DNA of 64,000 bases from Moheibacter stercoris. Lineage in GTDB: Bacteria; Bacteroidota; Bacteroidia; Flavobacteriales; Weeksellaceae. The stretch spans positions 239,685 through 303,684 of the forward strand of contig NZ_JBEPMO010000002.1 of the NCBI RefSeq assembly GCF_040545805.1, given 5' to 3'. The notes beneath the pieces were generated by a model. The model made no database searches. It was not told the origin of the DNA and worked only from the letters and a program-made list of their open reading frames with translations. Below are positions 50,988-59,012 of the stretch, piece by piece. Numbering within the stretch: the first letter of the stretch is position 1; every line of letters begins with the position of its first letter. The position numbers were made by a program, and so were the translations under genes.

Positions 50988-50995
50988 CAAAGATA
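50988..50995 (-). promoter_or_regulatory. -7 box TATCTTTG, GAF-rsmG promoter
   Basis: Exact TAnnTTTG, 17 nt before the start at 50970. Confidence 0.6.
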
Positions 50996-51006
50996 GGCAA
51001 TTCGAA

Positions 51007-52185
51007 TTAGTTCTTTTGCAAAGTATCAATCAGATCTTGTTCTTTTTGCGTAGGAGTTATGGCATTTATGCTTTTCCAATATTCTTCTGTATAATTAGTC
51101 CCAGCTTCAAAAAGATTTCGATTTCGATATTTTTTGAACTCCACAGGTGGTTGCTCATTTTCTTTGTAATCCAACACCACAAAGTCACTTGTAAATTGAA
51201 AACTATCATCAATCTTTTTGCCCGATTTTATATAAAAATCTTGATGAACTCGTCTAAAAACCAAACGATATTTCCCCTCGTCTAAACGAAAATTATAATG
51301 AACATTTAAGTCATTGATTTTAATTTTTGCTATAACGAAATTATGCAATTTTGAATAGGGAATTGTTTCGGGTGAAACTTTTAAATTATAGTCTAAAATT
51401 AAATTCGTTTCCTCATCATACAAAATCACTCCTTCCATCAAAAGTTCTTTAACGCCTTCTTTGGGTGAAATTGTTATTTTTCGAATTGTTTTTCCTTCAC
51501 TGTCACTAAATTCACTAATCTGAAAAGAATAATGATTTTTCTCCTTCAACAATTTCTCAATAGACTCAAAGTCAAAAGCATTACCCAAAGCATCTCTAAT
51601 GTCGAACGGACTTGAGATGGACAAACTTATCAACTCTTCTGATTCCTCTTTTGTTTTCAATTGAAAATGACGACTTTGTTTAACAAAAAGATCTGATTTC
51701 CCTGAATTTCGTTTGATGAAGTAATCCAATAATCCATCGGAATACGTGGTAAATTCATTGTTTACGGATATAAATTCTCGATAGAATGTATGTACTAACA
51801 AGGATTTATTCAGTTTCATTTTTGAAGCTTTCAGTACATCTTTCAAAATTTCATCTGACTTTTTACTTAAGACTAAGGCTTCATTTAATTCAATTATATA
51901 ATCCTTTAATTGAACGATAGGGTTTGCATGAAAGTCCTTTACCGAAACCTTTTTTAATTCAAATTCATATTGATCAAATGTCAACGAATCTGCCTCTGCT
52001 GGAATTTCTAATTGAAATTTTCCATCGGAATTGGTAACAGCGCCTGCGTAATTGGAATCCCAATACACATAAACCGCCTCCAAAGGTTGATTGGACGAAT
52101 CAACCACTTGCCCCATTATTGACTGTTGGGCTGACAAAATTAAAGAGGTAAAAAACAAGACAATAGGTAGCAGAATTCTCAACAT
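51007..52185 (-). CDS. Carboxypeptidase-like regulatory domain exported protein
   Basis: A 392-residue exported protein with signal peptide (LILSAQ), an N-terminal CarboxypepD_reg-like domain (~20-100; GQVVDSSNQPLEAVYVYWDS, VTNSDGKFQLEIP) and a long beta-rich C-terminal region. It resembles Bacteroidetes proteins that pair with TonB receptors or mediate surface attachment but lacks plug and barrel. No function is assigned. It diverges from xrtF. Confidence 0.75.
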   Translation of the reverse strand: MLRILLPIVLFFTSLILSAQQSIMGQVVDSSNQPLEAVYVYWDSNYAGAVTNSDGKFQLEIPAEADSLTFDQYEFELKKVSVKDFHANPIVQLKDYIIELNEALVLSKKSDEILKDVLKASKMKLNKSLLVHTFYREFISVNNEFTTYSDGLLDYFIKRNSGKSDLFVKQSRHFQLKTKEESEELISLSISSPFDIRDALGNAFDFESIEKLLKEKNHYSFQISEFSDSEGKTIRKITISPKEGVKELLMEGVILYDEETNLILDYNLKVSPETIPYSKLHNFVIAKIKINDLNVHYNFRLDEGKYRLVFRRVHQDFYIKSGKKIDDSFQFTSDFVVLDYKENEQPPVEFKKYRNRNLFEAGTNYTEEYWKSINAITPTQKEQDLIDTLQKN

Positions 52186-52288
52186 AATAAATTATTTTTC
52201 AATATTTTAAACGACTATTTACAAGGTATTTGTAGAAAAATTGGAGGAATAGTTACAAGCTAAACAAATTCTAATGAATTAAAGATTG

Positions 52289-52296
52289 TATTTTTG
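52289..52296 (+). promoter_or_regulatory. -7 box TATTTTTG, xrtF promoter
   Basis: Exact TAnnTTTG, 14 nt before the ATG at 52311. Confidence 0.55.
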
Positions 52297-52310
52297 CACA
52301 ACTCAAACAT

Positions 52311-52862
52311 ATGAAGGACTTTAAACCCATATTGATTTTTATTCTGAAATTCGTCGTCGTATGGGGCGTTCTTTTGGTATTGTACAATTTATATTTGTCT
52401 GGTTATCACGAAATAGGCAAACCAGACCCATATAGTCGAATTATTGCCAATTTGAGTGCAGACACCTTAAATTTTGCGGGTTGCCAAACCTATGCGGTGG
52501 ACGATAAAACCCGCCCCTGGACATGGTTGTACATCGATGGTCAATACAGATCTTATGTCAATGAAGGTTGCAATGCGGTTTCGATCATGATGATTTTTGT
52601 AGCCTTTATTGTGGCATTCTCTACAACTTGGAAACAAACCATTGCCTATATAGTAGGTGGATTGTTGGTCATTCAGATTATGAACATCATTCGAATTGCA
52701 TGGATTACTTATATTTTACGCTATTATCCCAAATATGGCGACATTGCGCATGATTATGCATTTCCAGCGATTTTATACGGAACCATTGTGATTTTATGGA
52801 TAGTTTGGGTCAAATATTTCGCGTTGAAACCAATGAAGAAAGAAGATGAACAAGTGGATTAG
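52311..52862 (+). CDS. xrtF: Exosortase XrtF
   Basis: A 183-residue, multi-helix membrane transpeptidase of the exosortase family, XrtF type found in Flavobacteriia. The catalytic triad is visible: Cys87 in NEGCNAVSIM, Arg128 in MNIIRIAW, His147 in IAHDYAFP. Exosortases process proteins with PEP-CTERM-like tails, usually linked to surface polysaccharide. The partner membrane protein gene overlaps its 3' end by 17 nt. No substrate with such a tail is seen in the window. Confidence 0.88.
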   Translation: MKDFKPILIFILKFVVVWGVLLVLYNLYLSGYHEIGKPDPYSRIIANLSADTLNFAGCQTYAVDDKTRPWTWLYIDGQYRSYVNEGCNAVSIMMIFVAFIVAFSTTWKQTIAYIVGGLLVIQIMNIIRIAWITYILRYYPKYGDIAHDYAFPAILYGTIVILWIVWVKYFALKPMKKEDEQVD

Positions 52863-53286
52863 ATATGCAATTGCCGCTGGTTTGGTTTTCTGTTTGATCT
52901 TGGTTCGAGCATTTGAAACCCAATTATTTTATGATCCCTTTTTGGCTTTTTTCAAAGGTGATTTCTACAACAAAGAATTTCCTGATTATGATTTAGCTAG
53001 AGTAATTTTAAATGTAACGTCTCGCTTTGTACTTAATTCCATTTTATCGATTTTGATCATTTGGTTTTTATTCTGGAACAAACAATATGTAAAATATGTC
53101 TGTTATATTTTAATCGGATTTTTCATCATCCTACTTCCGATTTATATCATTTGCATTGAAAACCAATTTCAATTAGGAGAAAATTTCGGATTTTATATAC
53201 GCCGATTTTTAATTCAACCTTATTTGTTATTGATATTAATTCCAGCTTTTTACTACCATCAACAAAAACAAAAAATTTCTTCTTAA
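52846..53286 (+). CDS. Exosortase F system-associated membrane protein
   Basis: A 146-residue protein with about four membrane helices (MNKWIRYAIAAGLVFCLILV; NSILSILIIWFLF; VCYILIGFFIILLPIY; YLLLILIPAFYY). It matches the protein regularly encoded next to xrtF. The start overlaps xrtF by 17 nt. Its role in XrtF function is unknown. Confidence 0.8.
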   Translation: MNKWIRYAIAAGLVFCLILVRAFETQLFYDPFLAFFKGDFYNKEFPDYDLARVILNVTSRFVLNSILSILIIWFLFWNKQYVKYVCYILIGFFIILLPIYIICIENQFQLGENFGFYIRRFLIQPYLLLILIPAFYYHQQKQKISS

Positions 53287-53519
53287 GGATTTTGTTTCGA
53301 ATCGGTTGGAGTTTGTTTGGATGAATTTTTGTTTTCGTAGGGTTTTTTATACAACCAACCCAAAAATCCGCCTAGAAGAAGACCAATTCCTCCTCCAAAT
53401 AAAATACCCAAAGCAAAAGAAGATTCGGTTATCAAATTTCCAAATTCTACTTTTCCAACAAATGCCGCTACAATTCCCATAGCGATTAATAAAACTCCGA
53501 TGATGGTTGTGTATTTCAT
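53283..53519 (-). CDS. Small membrane protein with glycine-rich segment
   Basis: A 78-residue protein from ATG 53519 with two hydrophobic helices (TTIIGVLLIAMGIVAAFVG; GILFGGGIGLLLGGFLGW) and a basic, asparagine/glutamine-rich C-terminus. No family recognised. A consensus promoter lies at 53545-53552, which excludes the longer frame. It is convergent with the XrtF partner gene, overlapping its end by 4 nt. Confidence 0.55.
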   Translation of the reverse strand: MKYTTIIGVLLIAMGIVAAFVGKVEFGNLITESSFALGILFGGGIGLLLGGFLGWLYKKPYENKNSSKQTPTDSKQNP

Positions 53520-53544
53520 GGGGATTAATTTTATGTTCAAAAAT

Positions 53545-53552
53545 CAAATTTA
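53545..53552 (-). promoter_or_regulatory. -7 box TAAATTTG for the small membrane protein
   Basis: Exact TAnnTTTG, 25 nt before ATG 53519. Confidence 0.45.
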
Positions 53553-53570
53553 CTCAATTTCAATAAAAAA

Positions 53571-53597
53571 AGCCTCAAAAGATTTCTCTTTGAGGCT
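53571..53597 (-). terminator. Terminator after the HMA-TonB receptor gene
   Basis: Stem AGCCTCAAA/TTTGAGGCT with a T-run on the minus strand. Confidence 0.8.
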
Positions 53598-53622
53598 TCG
53601 GATGATTACTCATCTATTTCAA

Positions 53623-56406
53623 TTAAAAATCGATATCTAGTCCAATGTAGAAATTCGCTGGCATAACGGGCGCATAGACCATTCCGCCATCAAAATAATT
53701 TCCAAATGGATTTTGTGCGTCAATTATAGGATTATGCTGGGTATAACCCAATAAATTTTCACCTCCGACATATACACGAATCACTTTGTTGAAATTTTTG
53801 GCAATCTGCGCATTTAACTGAAAGTAAGACTCTCCATATTCTGGAATATGAAATTCGTGCGGATTTCCAGCTGTATTGGGCAATCTCTGTTCGCCCACCC
53901 ATTGCAAAGTTGTATCGAAACTCCATTGACTTCCATTGGCTTTACGCATGGTTGCATAGGCCAAATTTAGGAATCCTCTATGTTGCGGTGTGAATGGCAA
54001 TTCGTCTGAGCCGTTGATATAATCTGTTTTGGTATCGTAAAATTTGTAAGCGATTTTGGCATCTAAACGACGAATCGGTTGAAAATCCCATTGAACTTGC
54101 AAACTATTGGCATAGGAATCTCCATCCAAATTATAGAATAAAATTTTCTGTGCCGAATTATCCAAATCCATTACCACTTGTTTTTGAAAATCGGTTCGAA
54201 ACAAATCTGCTACAACGGTACTTTTTCGACCAAAAATTCGAAATTCTTGTTGCAAACTAATTCCATAATTCCACGCAATTTCTGGTTCCAATCCATAGAT
54301 TTCTCCATCAGCATTGGGCAAAATTTCAATTTCTCTATTGGAAGCAAAATAATTTTGACTGTCTGCAAAAATGTTGGCTGTTCTAAAACCTCTTCCCGCA
54401 GATGCACGTAAGATTGTTTTCGGTGTTACATCGTATTTCACATTTAATCTTGGCGTGAATTGTGTACCTGCTAAATTGTGTAAATCCACTCTTGCTCCGG
54501 CTACAATTGTCCATTTATCATCTCCATAGGTATATTCAAAAAATCCGCCTGGAACAGTCTCGGTACGTTTGAACGAATTTTTATTGTACAATTCATCATA
54601 GTGATCATACAAGAAACTCAAACCAGTTTTGAATTTATGAGCGGTATTGGAAATAATACTTTCAAAGATTAAGTTGGAATAAAATGTTCTCTGTTCCGCA
54701 TCATAAGTTCTCAATCCAAAATAACTTTCTTGTTCATGGTAATTGAATTGATTCATCCAACCGATGCTCTGATAAGGTTTTCCTTCGAAAACATATCCGG
54801 TTTTGTTCCAAAACTGAAAACGTTGGATGTCGACTCCAATTCCATAATTGTTGGTCGTTCCTTTGTCTACATCTTCTTGAAAATCCATCTGTCCTGCCAA
54901 ACGATGATCGGTCAAATAATTCACACCAAAATGCGTCGCAATTCCCGATTTTTCCAAATCTTCATAATTCAACAAATAACTCAGATTGACATTTTTCCCA
55001 ATCGGTGTATCCATAAATCCATCATCATTGTGATCTTGGCGATTGGTCGTTGCGTTTCCATGCAATAAAATGGATTGTGTCCATTTCTCGTTGATGTTAT
55101 CATTATGCACAAAGTTTCCTTCGAATCTTGTGTTGATATCCGCGAAGAAATTCAAAGAAGTTTTGGCTTTGTCATGCGATTTGTACAATTCAGTATTGAT
55201 GTGTCCCACCATAGATTCGTAACCATTGGTAACCGTTCCTGCACCTTTGACCAATTGAATGCTTTGAATCCATCTTCCGGGAATGAAATTTAAGCCGTAT
55301 GCATTGGCAATTCCACGAATTTCAGGCAATAATTCTTTGGTCATCAAAACATACTTCTGATCCAAACCCAACATTTTCAATTGTTTGGTTCCTGAAACCG
55401 CATTGGAATAGGAAACGTCAACCGTTGCATTGGTTTCAAAACTTTCCGACAAATTACAACAAGCTGCCTTCAACAATTCTTTGTCACTGATGTTTTCAGT
55501 TAAACCCGCTGCTTTCTTATCAAATAAAGAAGCCGCTTTGTTTCCTGAAATATTCGCTGTTCCTAATTGAATCGAAGCATCATCGGTTGGCAAATCTTCT
55601 AAACCCTCTTCACCCGACTCATCGTTCATAGTTGTTTGGGTTGGCGCATCATGGGTATGGTTGGGATCGCTATGGTCATGGTCGTCGTGAGAATGATTCG
55701 GATCGCTATGATCATGCGCAGCTTCATCATGAGCATGAGTACCTTTGCTGTTTTGAACCTCATCCCAAGAAATTTCTCGGTCATATAAACAACAACCTGG
55801 TAAAGTTTTATAGACCGAATCATCTGCTAAAAATAATTCATTGTCATGCCCAACTTCTGCCACTTTTTTCATAATCGAATTGAAATTGGTTTGTTTGGGA
55901 TCAAATTTCACTTCCAAAACTTTGGAATAAATATCCCAAGTTCCAGAAGCTGAAGGAAAAGACTTCACTGCATTTTCAATTCGAGTTTTGCACATGCCAC
56001 AATTCCCACGAACTTTGATGGTTTTTGATTCCAATCCCGACATATCTTGTGAATTTTGAGATGTAACTGAACTAGTTGTCGCATCATCTCTTTCATATAA
56101 ACAACATCCGTGCAAAGCTTCATAAACGGAATCTTCCGCACGAAACAATTCATTGTCGTGTCCAACTTTGGCCACATTCTGCATGATGGCCTCAAGACTT
56201 GTTTGATCTTCAGAATACTGAAGGCTTAGTTTTTTTGTGGAAACATCCCATGTTCCCGATGCCGCAGGCAATTCTTTTACGGCGTTTTCAATTCGGGTTT
56301 TGCACATTCCGCAATTCCCTTTTACATCAATTGTTTTGGTGATTTCTTGCGCAAATAGGAAGGTTCCAATTAACAACAAGAAAACGGATAAGTATTTTGT
56401 AAACAT
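53623..56406 (-). CDS. TonB-dependent receptor with two HMA domains and His-rich linker
   Basis: A 927-residue outer-membrane receptor with an unusual front end. After a signal peptide (FLFAQ) come two heavy-metal-associated domains (~22-105 and ~128-210), each with NCGMCKTRIENAV (C32/C35; C136/C139) and a terminal GCCLY pair (C101/C102; C205/C206). A His-rich linker (224-252, many HDH and DHSDPNHSH units) follows, then a plug (~310-420) and barrel ending IGLDIDF. The metal-binding parts suggest copper or another soft metal is captured before import through the barrel. A cysteine-rich HYC_CC_PP protein is encoded just upstream on the same strand. Confidence 0.9.
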   Translation of the reverse strand: MFTKYLSVFLLLIGTFLFAQEITKTIDVKGNCGMCKTRIENAVKELPAASGTWDVSTKKLSLQYSEDQTSLEAIMQNVAKVGHDNELFRAEDSVYEALHGCCLYERDDATTSSVTSQNSQDMSGLESKTIKVRGNCGMCKTRIENAVKSFPSASGTWDIYSKVLEVKFDPKQTNFNSIMKKVAEVGHDNELFLADDSVYKTLPGCCLYDREISWDEVQNSKGTHAHDEAAHDHSDPNHSHDDHDHSDPNHTHDAPTQTTMNDESGEEGLEDLPTDDASIQLGTANISGNKAASLFDKKAAGLTENISDKELLKAACCNLSESFETNATVDVSYSNAVSGTKQLKMLGLDQKYVLMTKELLPEIRGIANAYGLNFIPGRWIQSIQLVKGAGTVTNGYESMVGHINTELYKSHDKAKTSLNFFADINTRFEGNFVHNDNINEKWTQSILLHGNATTNRQDHNDDGFMDTPIGKNVNLSYLLNYEDLEKSGIATHFGVNYLTDHRLAGQMDFQEDVDKGTTNNYGIGVDIQRFQFWNKTGYVFEGKPYQSIGWMNQFNYHEQESYFGLRTYDAEQRTFYSNLIFESIISNTAHKFKTGLSFLYDHYDELYNKNSFKRTETVPGGFFEYTYGDDKWTIVAGARVDLHNLAGTQFTPRLNVKYDVTPKTILRASAGRGFRTANIFADSQNYFASNREIEILPNADGEIYGLEPEIAWNYGISLQQEFRIFGRKSTVVADLFRTDFQKQVVMDLDNSAQKILFYNLDGDSYANSLQVQWDFQPIRRLDAKIAYKFYDTKTDYINGSDELPFTPQHRGFLNLAYATMRKANGSQWSFDTTLQWVGEQRLPNTAGNPHEFHIPEYGESYFQLNAQIAKNFNKVIRVYVGGENLLGYTQHNPIIDAQNPFGNYFDGGMVYAPVMPANFYIGLDIDF

Positions 56407-56472
56407 TTCGTTAGATTTAATTTTAATAAAATTTGAGCAATGTCCAAATAAGGAATTGCTTAGTCTTAAAAT

Positions 56473-56862
56473 CTACGAAATGAGTTTAGGCGGTTGCCAA
56501 ACTGAATAAATTAATTCTTGATAATAAAACGATTTGTAGAAATCATTTTTTTCTTGATTTGCAAAGGTAAATTGGATTTCATCAGCTGAAATTTCAACTG
56601 ATTGAAAGCTCAAAGGTTGGTAAGCATTTAGATGCAAACAACAATCGCTATTGGGACAATTTGTACCACAACAATCCTTGTTTCCTTCATGCTGACAATC
56701 ACCCGATTCTTCTGAATGTCCCTTTTCAGTAGTTGAATCTTTGGACGCGCAACAAGATGAAACTTCCACTTCTTCAGAAAAATTAGTCACATACGCCATT
56801 GCCGGAGATAGTAACATCCCGAACGACAATAGGAAAACAAATATGTGGAATAAATTTTTCAA
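56473..56862 (-). CDS. HYC_CC_PP family cysteine-rich protein
   Basis: A 129-residue protein with signal peptide and a cluster of cysteines and histidines: SSCCASKDSTTEKGHSEESG, CQHEGNKDCCGTNCPNSDCC. It ends in a segment rich in aromatic residues and prolines (VWQPPKLI). HYC_CC_PP proteins are associated with HMA-containing TonB receptors and are probable periplasmic or outer-membrane metal binders. The start is TTG 56862, fixed by the MKNLFHIFVFLLS signal; a -7 box lies 5 nt upstream. Confidence 0.82.
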   Translation of the reverse strand: MKNLFHIFVFLLSFGMLLSPAMAYVTNFSEEVEVSSCCASKDSTTEKGHSEESGDCQHEGNKDCCGTNCPNSDCCLHLNAYQPLSFQSVEISADEIQFTFANQEKNDFYKSFYYQELIYSVWQPPKLIS

Positions 56863-56867
56863 CTGAA

Positions 56868-56875
56868 CAAAGTTA
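56868..56875 (-). promoter_or_regulatory. -7 box TAACTTTG, HYC_CC_PP promoter
   Basis: Exact TAnnTTTG, 5 nt before the TTG start, so the mRNA has almost no leader. Confidence 0.5.
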
Positions 56876-56898
56876 GAAAAAATTTCGAATTGAAAACG

Positions 56899-57645
56899 TT
56901 AATATTCACCTCTTTGGCGAACGGCTTCAAAAAGAAAAGCTCCACAAGCAACCGAAACATTGAGTGATGAGGTTTTCCCGACCATTGGCAATTTGACAAT
57001 ATGATCTGAGATTTTCAACAAATCATTGGAAATACCATCTTCTTCACTTCCCATGACAATGGCAGTAGGTGGAACATAATCGGCATCGTAAATATAATCC
57101 TTTGCTTTTTCTGTCGCACTGACAATTTGGATTCCTGATTGTTGTAAATATTGAAAGACTTTACGCAAACTGTTTTCTTTACAAACAGGAATATTGTACA
57201 AAGCTCCTGTTGAAGTTTTGATCGCATCTGCATTGACAGAAGCTGATCCTTTTTCTGGGATGATGATAGCGTCTACCCCAACACACTCTGCAGTTCGAGC
57301 AATTGCACCGAAATTTCTTACATCACTCACACGATCCAAAATCAGTAAGAAAGGGTTTTTCCCTTGTTCCCAAATTTGAGGCAATAGGTTCTCAATTTTA
57401 TGAAATTCAATCGGAGAAATAAAAGCGAAAACACCTTGATGGTTTTTACGTGTCAATCGGTTTAATTTCTCCAAAGGAACATACTGAGTAGGAATTTCGT
57501 ATTCCGTAATGTACTTACGCAATTCCGAAAAGATTTCCCCTTGCAAACCCTTTTGGACAAATAATTTATCAATGGTTTTCCCTGCCTCCAATGCTTCAAT
57601 GATAGGACGTAAACCAAAAATTCCCGATTCTTTTTCTTTCATCAT
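56899..57645 (-). CDS. rlmB: 23S rRNA (guanosine-2'-O)-methyltransferase, TrmH/SpoU family
   Basis: A ~248-residue SpoU-family knot methyltransferase with N-terminal substrate-binding domain (GLRPIIEALEAGKTIDKLFVQK) and knot motifs LDRVSDVRNFGAIARTAEC, VMGSEEDGIS and PMVGKTSSLNVSVACGAFLF. Most similar to RlmB, which methylates G2251 of 23S rRNA. ATG 57645 (or 57642) is chosen; a -7 box (57650-57657) lies directly upstream of it. Confidence 0.9.
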   Translation of the reverse strand: MMKEKESGIFGLRPIIEALEAGKTIDKLFVQKGLQGEIFSELRKYITEYEIPTQYVPLEKLNRLTRKNHQGVFAFISPIEFHKIENLLPQIWEQGKNPFLLILDRVSDVRNFGAIARTAECVGVDAIIIPEKGSASVNADAIKTSTGALYNIPVCKENSLRKVFQYLQQSGIQIVSATEKAKDYIYDADYVPPTAIVMGSEEDGISNDLLKISDHIVKLPMVGKTSSLNVSVACGAFLFEAVRQRGEY

Positions 57646-57649
57646 GCCG

Positions 57650-57657
57650 CAAAGATA
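57650..57657 (-). promoter_or_regulatory. -7 box TATCTTTG, rlmB promoter
   Basis: Exact TAnnTTTG ending 4 nt before the ATG at 57645; rlmB is probably translated from a leaderless mRNA. Confidence 0.55.
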
Positions 57658-57672
57658 TGAATTTGGTATTAT

Positions 57673-57721
57673 GTAGAGACGCACAATTGTGCGTCTCTAC
57701 AAATTGTGCGTCTCTATCTAC
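57673..57721. repeat. REP palindrome pair, left of the RAYT gene
   Basis: Perfect 28-bp palindrome (57673-57700) with arms starting GTAGAGACGCACAA, followed by an adjoining partial unit (57702-57721). Each unit begins GTAG, the tetranucleotide RAYT transposases read in known REPs. The RAYT stop codon lies in the second unit. Confidence 0.8.
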
Positions 57722-58257
57722 ATTTGGTTGTATTCATCATTTTTCCAATTATTTGGATTATTTTGAATATAAATTTGAATTCTTCTTAATTCCTCATAAT
57801 CTCTAACAATTCTATCATAGTATCTGCTTTGCCAATAAAATTCAATATTTTTTTGGTTGGCATATCTTTTTACCGATGATTTATATGCCCTAATGACAGC
57901 CGCAAGATTTTGCGACTGTACACCGAATTTATTTAGATTCCATTCATTGTAATTTTCTTTACGGAAAATCAAGATTCCGTGTAAATGATTGGGCATCAGC
58001 ACAAATTCGTCCAACAAAACAAAAGGATAATGTTTAGGGATTTCCATCCAAAAATCATTTGCAATTTTTCCGATTTCGGTCATCCGTACAGACGGATAAA
58101 TATCCGTTTGTACGATGGGAATTTCGCCAAAATAATTTTCTCTGTTTTTTGTGCAAATGGTTACAAAATACATTGCATTTGACCCGTAATCAAATCCTTT
58201 CCACCGTGCTTCGGGGATTCTGTATTTCCCTTGGAATTTCTCTGAATCGTGGTTCAT
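57718..58257 (-). CDS. REP-associated tyrosine transposase (RAYT)
   Basis: A 179-residue Y1 transposase of the IS200-like HUH class. The metal-binding motif MPNHLHGIL (HxH) and a helix AVIRAYKSSVKRYAN with the probable catalytic tyrosine are present, followed by YWQSRYYDRIVRDYEELRRI and YIQNNPNNW. RAYTs are single-copy, usually domesticated enzymes that process REP palindromes. The gene is flanked on both sides by REP units with GTAG ends, as expected. The ATG at 58257 is used; the longer frame (TTG 58275) enters the right REP region. Confidence 0.88.
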   Translation of the reverse strand: MNHDSEKFQGKYRIPEARWKGFDYGSNAMYFVTICTKNRENYFGEIPIVQTDIYPSVRMTEIGKIANDFWMEIPKHYPFVLLDEFVLMPNHLHGILIFRKENYNEWNLNKFGVQSQNLAAVIRAYKSSVKRYANQKNIEFYWQSRYYDRIVRDYEELRRIQIYIQNNPNNWKNDEYNQM

Positions 58258-58276
58258 TTGGTTAAATTTCTGCAAA

Positions 58277-58318
58277 TAGAGACGTGCAATTGCACGTCTC
58301 TACATTACACGTCTGTAC
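58277..58318. repeat. REP palindrome, right of the RAYT gene
   Basis: Perfect 26-bp palindrome TAGAGACGTGCAA/TTGCACGTCTCTA (58277-58302), then a partial unit ACACGTCTGTAC. It differs from the left REP in one paired position (GTGC versus GCAC), so the two sides are variants of one family. Confidence 0.8.
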
Positions 58319-58379
58319 GAAATGCAATTTACGGTAATATAATGAACCCTCACTTAAACAAAAGATTCAAGTCTTGATT

Positions 58380-58775
58380 CTAAATCATAATTTTATTACT
58401 AACAGCAAATACACGCATTTCATATTCGGAAACAGAACGAAGAAGATGAAATTCTATATCTTTTCGGTATTGACATTCAAATGCAAAATAAGAGAAGTTG
58501 ACAAGGTTGTCATCATAAAATCCAATCACCATACCATCGCTTCTATATTGAGAAATTTCTATCCATTCTTTTTTTGAGGAGTCATAACCATAAACCTTAA
58601 CATCGTACAATCTTCCCCCCCCGGTTTCTATTCTAATTCCATTTTTCGCAGAGCCTTTTTCTATAGTTATTATTTTAGCATTAGGATTATCAAAAGACGG
58701 AATATTATTTTTATTGGCAATAAATGAAGTACAACCAATTAAAGATATTGTCAATAAAAATAACAGGAATTTCAT
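58380..58775 (-). CDS. Hypothetical lipoprotein
   Basis: A 131-residue lipoprotein (lipobox LIGC after MKFLLFLLTIS). The mature part is beta-rich (RIETGGGRLYDVKVYGYDSS, KEWIEISQYRSDGMVIGFYD). I do not recognise the family. It stands between the RAYT/REP element and thyA. Confidence 0.6.
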   Translation of the reverse strand: MKFLLFLLTISLIGCTSFIANKNNIPSFDNPNAKIITIEKGSAKNGIRIETGGGRLYDVKVYGYDSSKKEWIEISQYRSDGMVIGFYDDNLVNFSYFAFECQYRKDIEFHLLRSVSEYEMRVFAVSNKIMI

Positions 58776-58883
58776 AATATTTCAATTTTTGAAATCACTA
58801 TCCAAATGTCGGAATTTATTTTTTGAATCTCTAACTTTCAACAATTTTTTGCAGGCACATTATCTCTAAATTCAATTCTATAA

Positions 58884-58929
58884 AACCTCCAAGGTTAATT
58901 AGGAGGAGTGAATATAAACCTTGGAGGTT
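58884..58929. repeat. Inverted repeat AACCTCCAAGGTT
   Basis: Perfect 13-bp arms (58884-58896 and 58917-58929) around a 20-nt loop that contains AGGAGGAG, upstream of thyA. It resembles intergenic palindromes found many times in flavobacterial genomes. Confidence 0.6.
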
Positions 58930-59012
58930 AGAAATTTAATTTTGTGAATATCTTCCATTTGGTTAATCTTATAATTAATCCGAAATTTGAAGATTCCAAA
59001 AACGAAATAATC

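Noticed and set aside
57673..58318. CRISPR-like array
   Set aside because: Palindromes flank a transposase gene and lack regular spacers; they are REP units.
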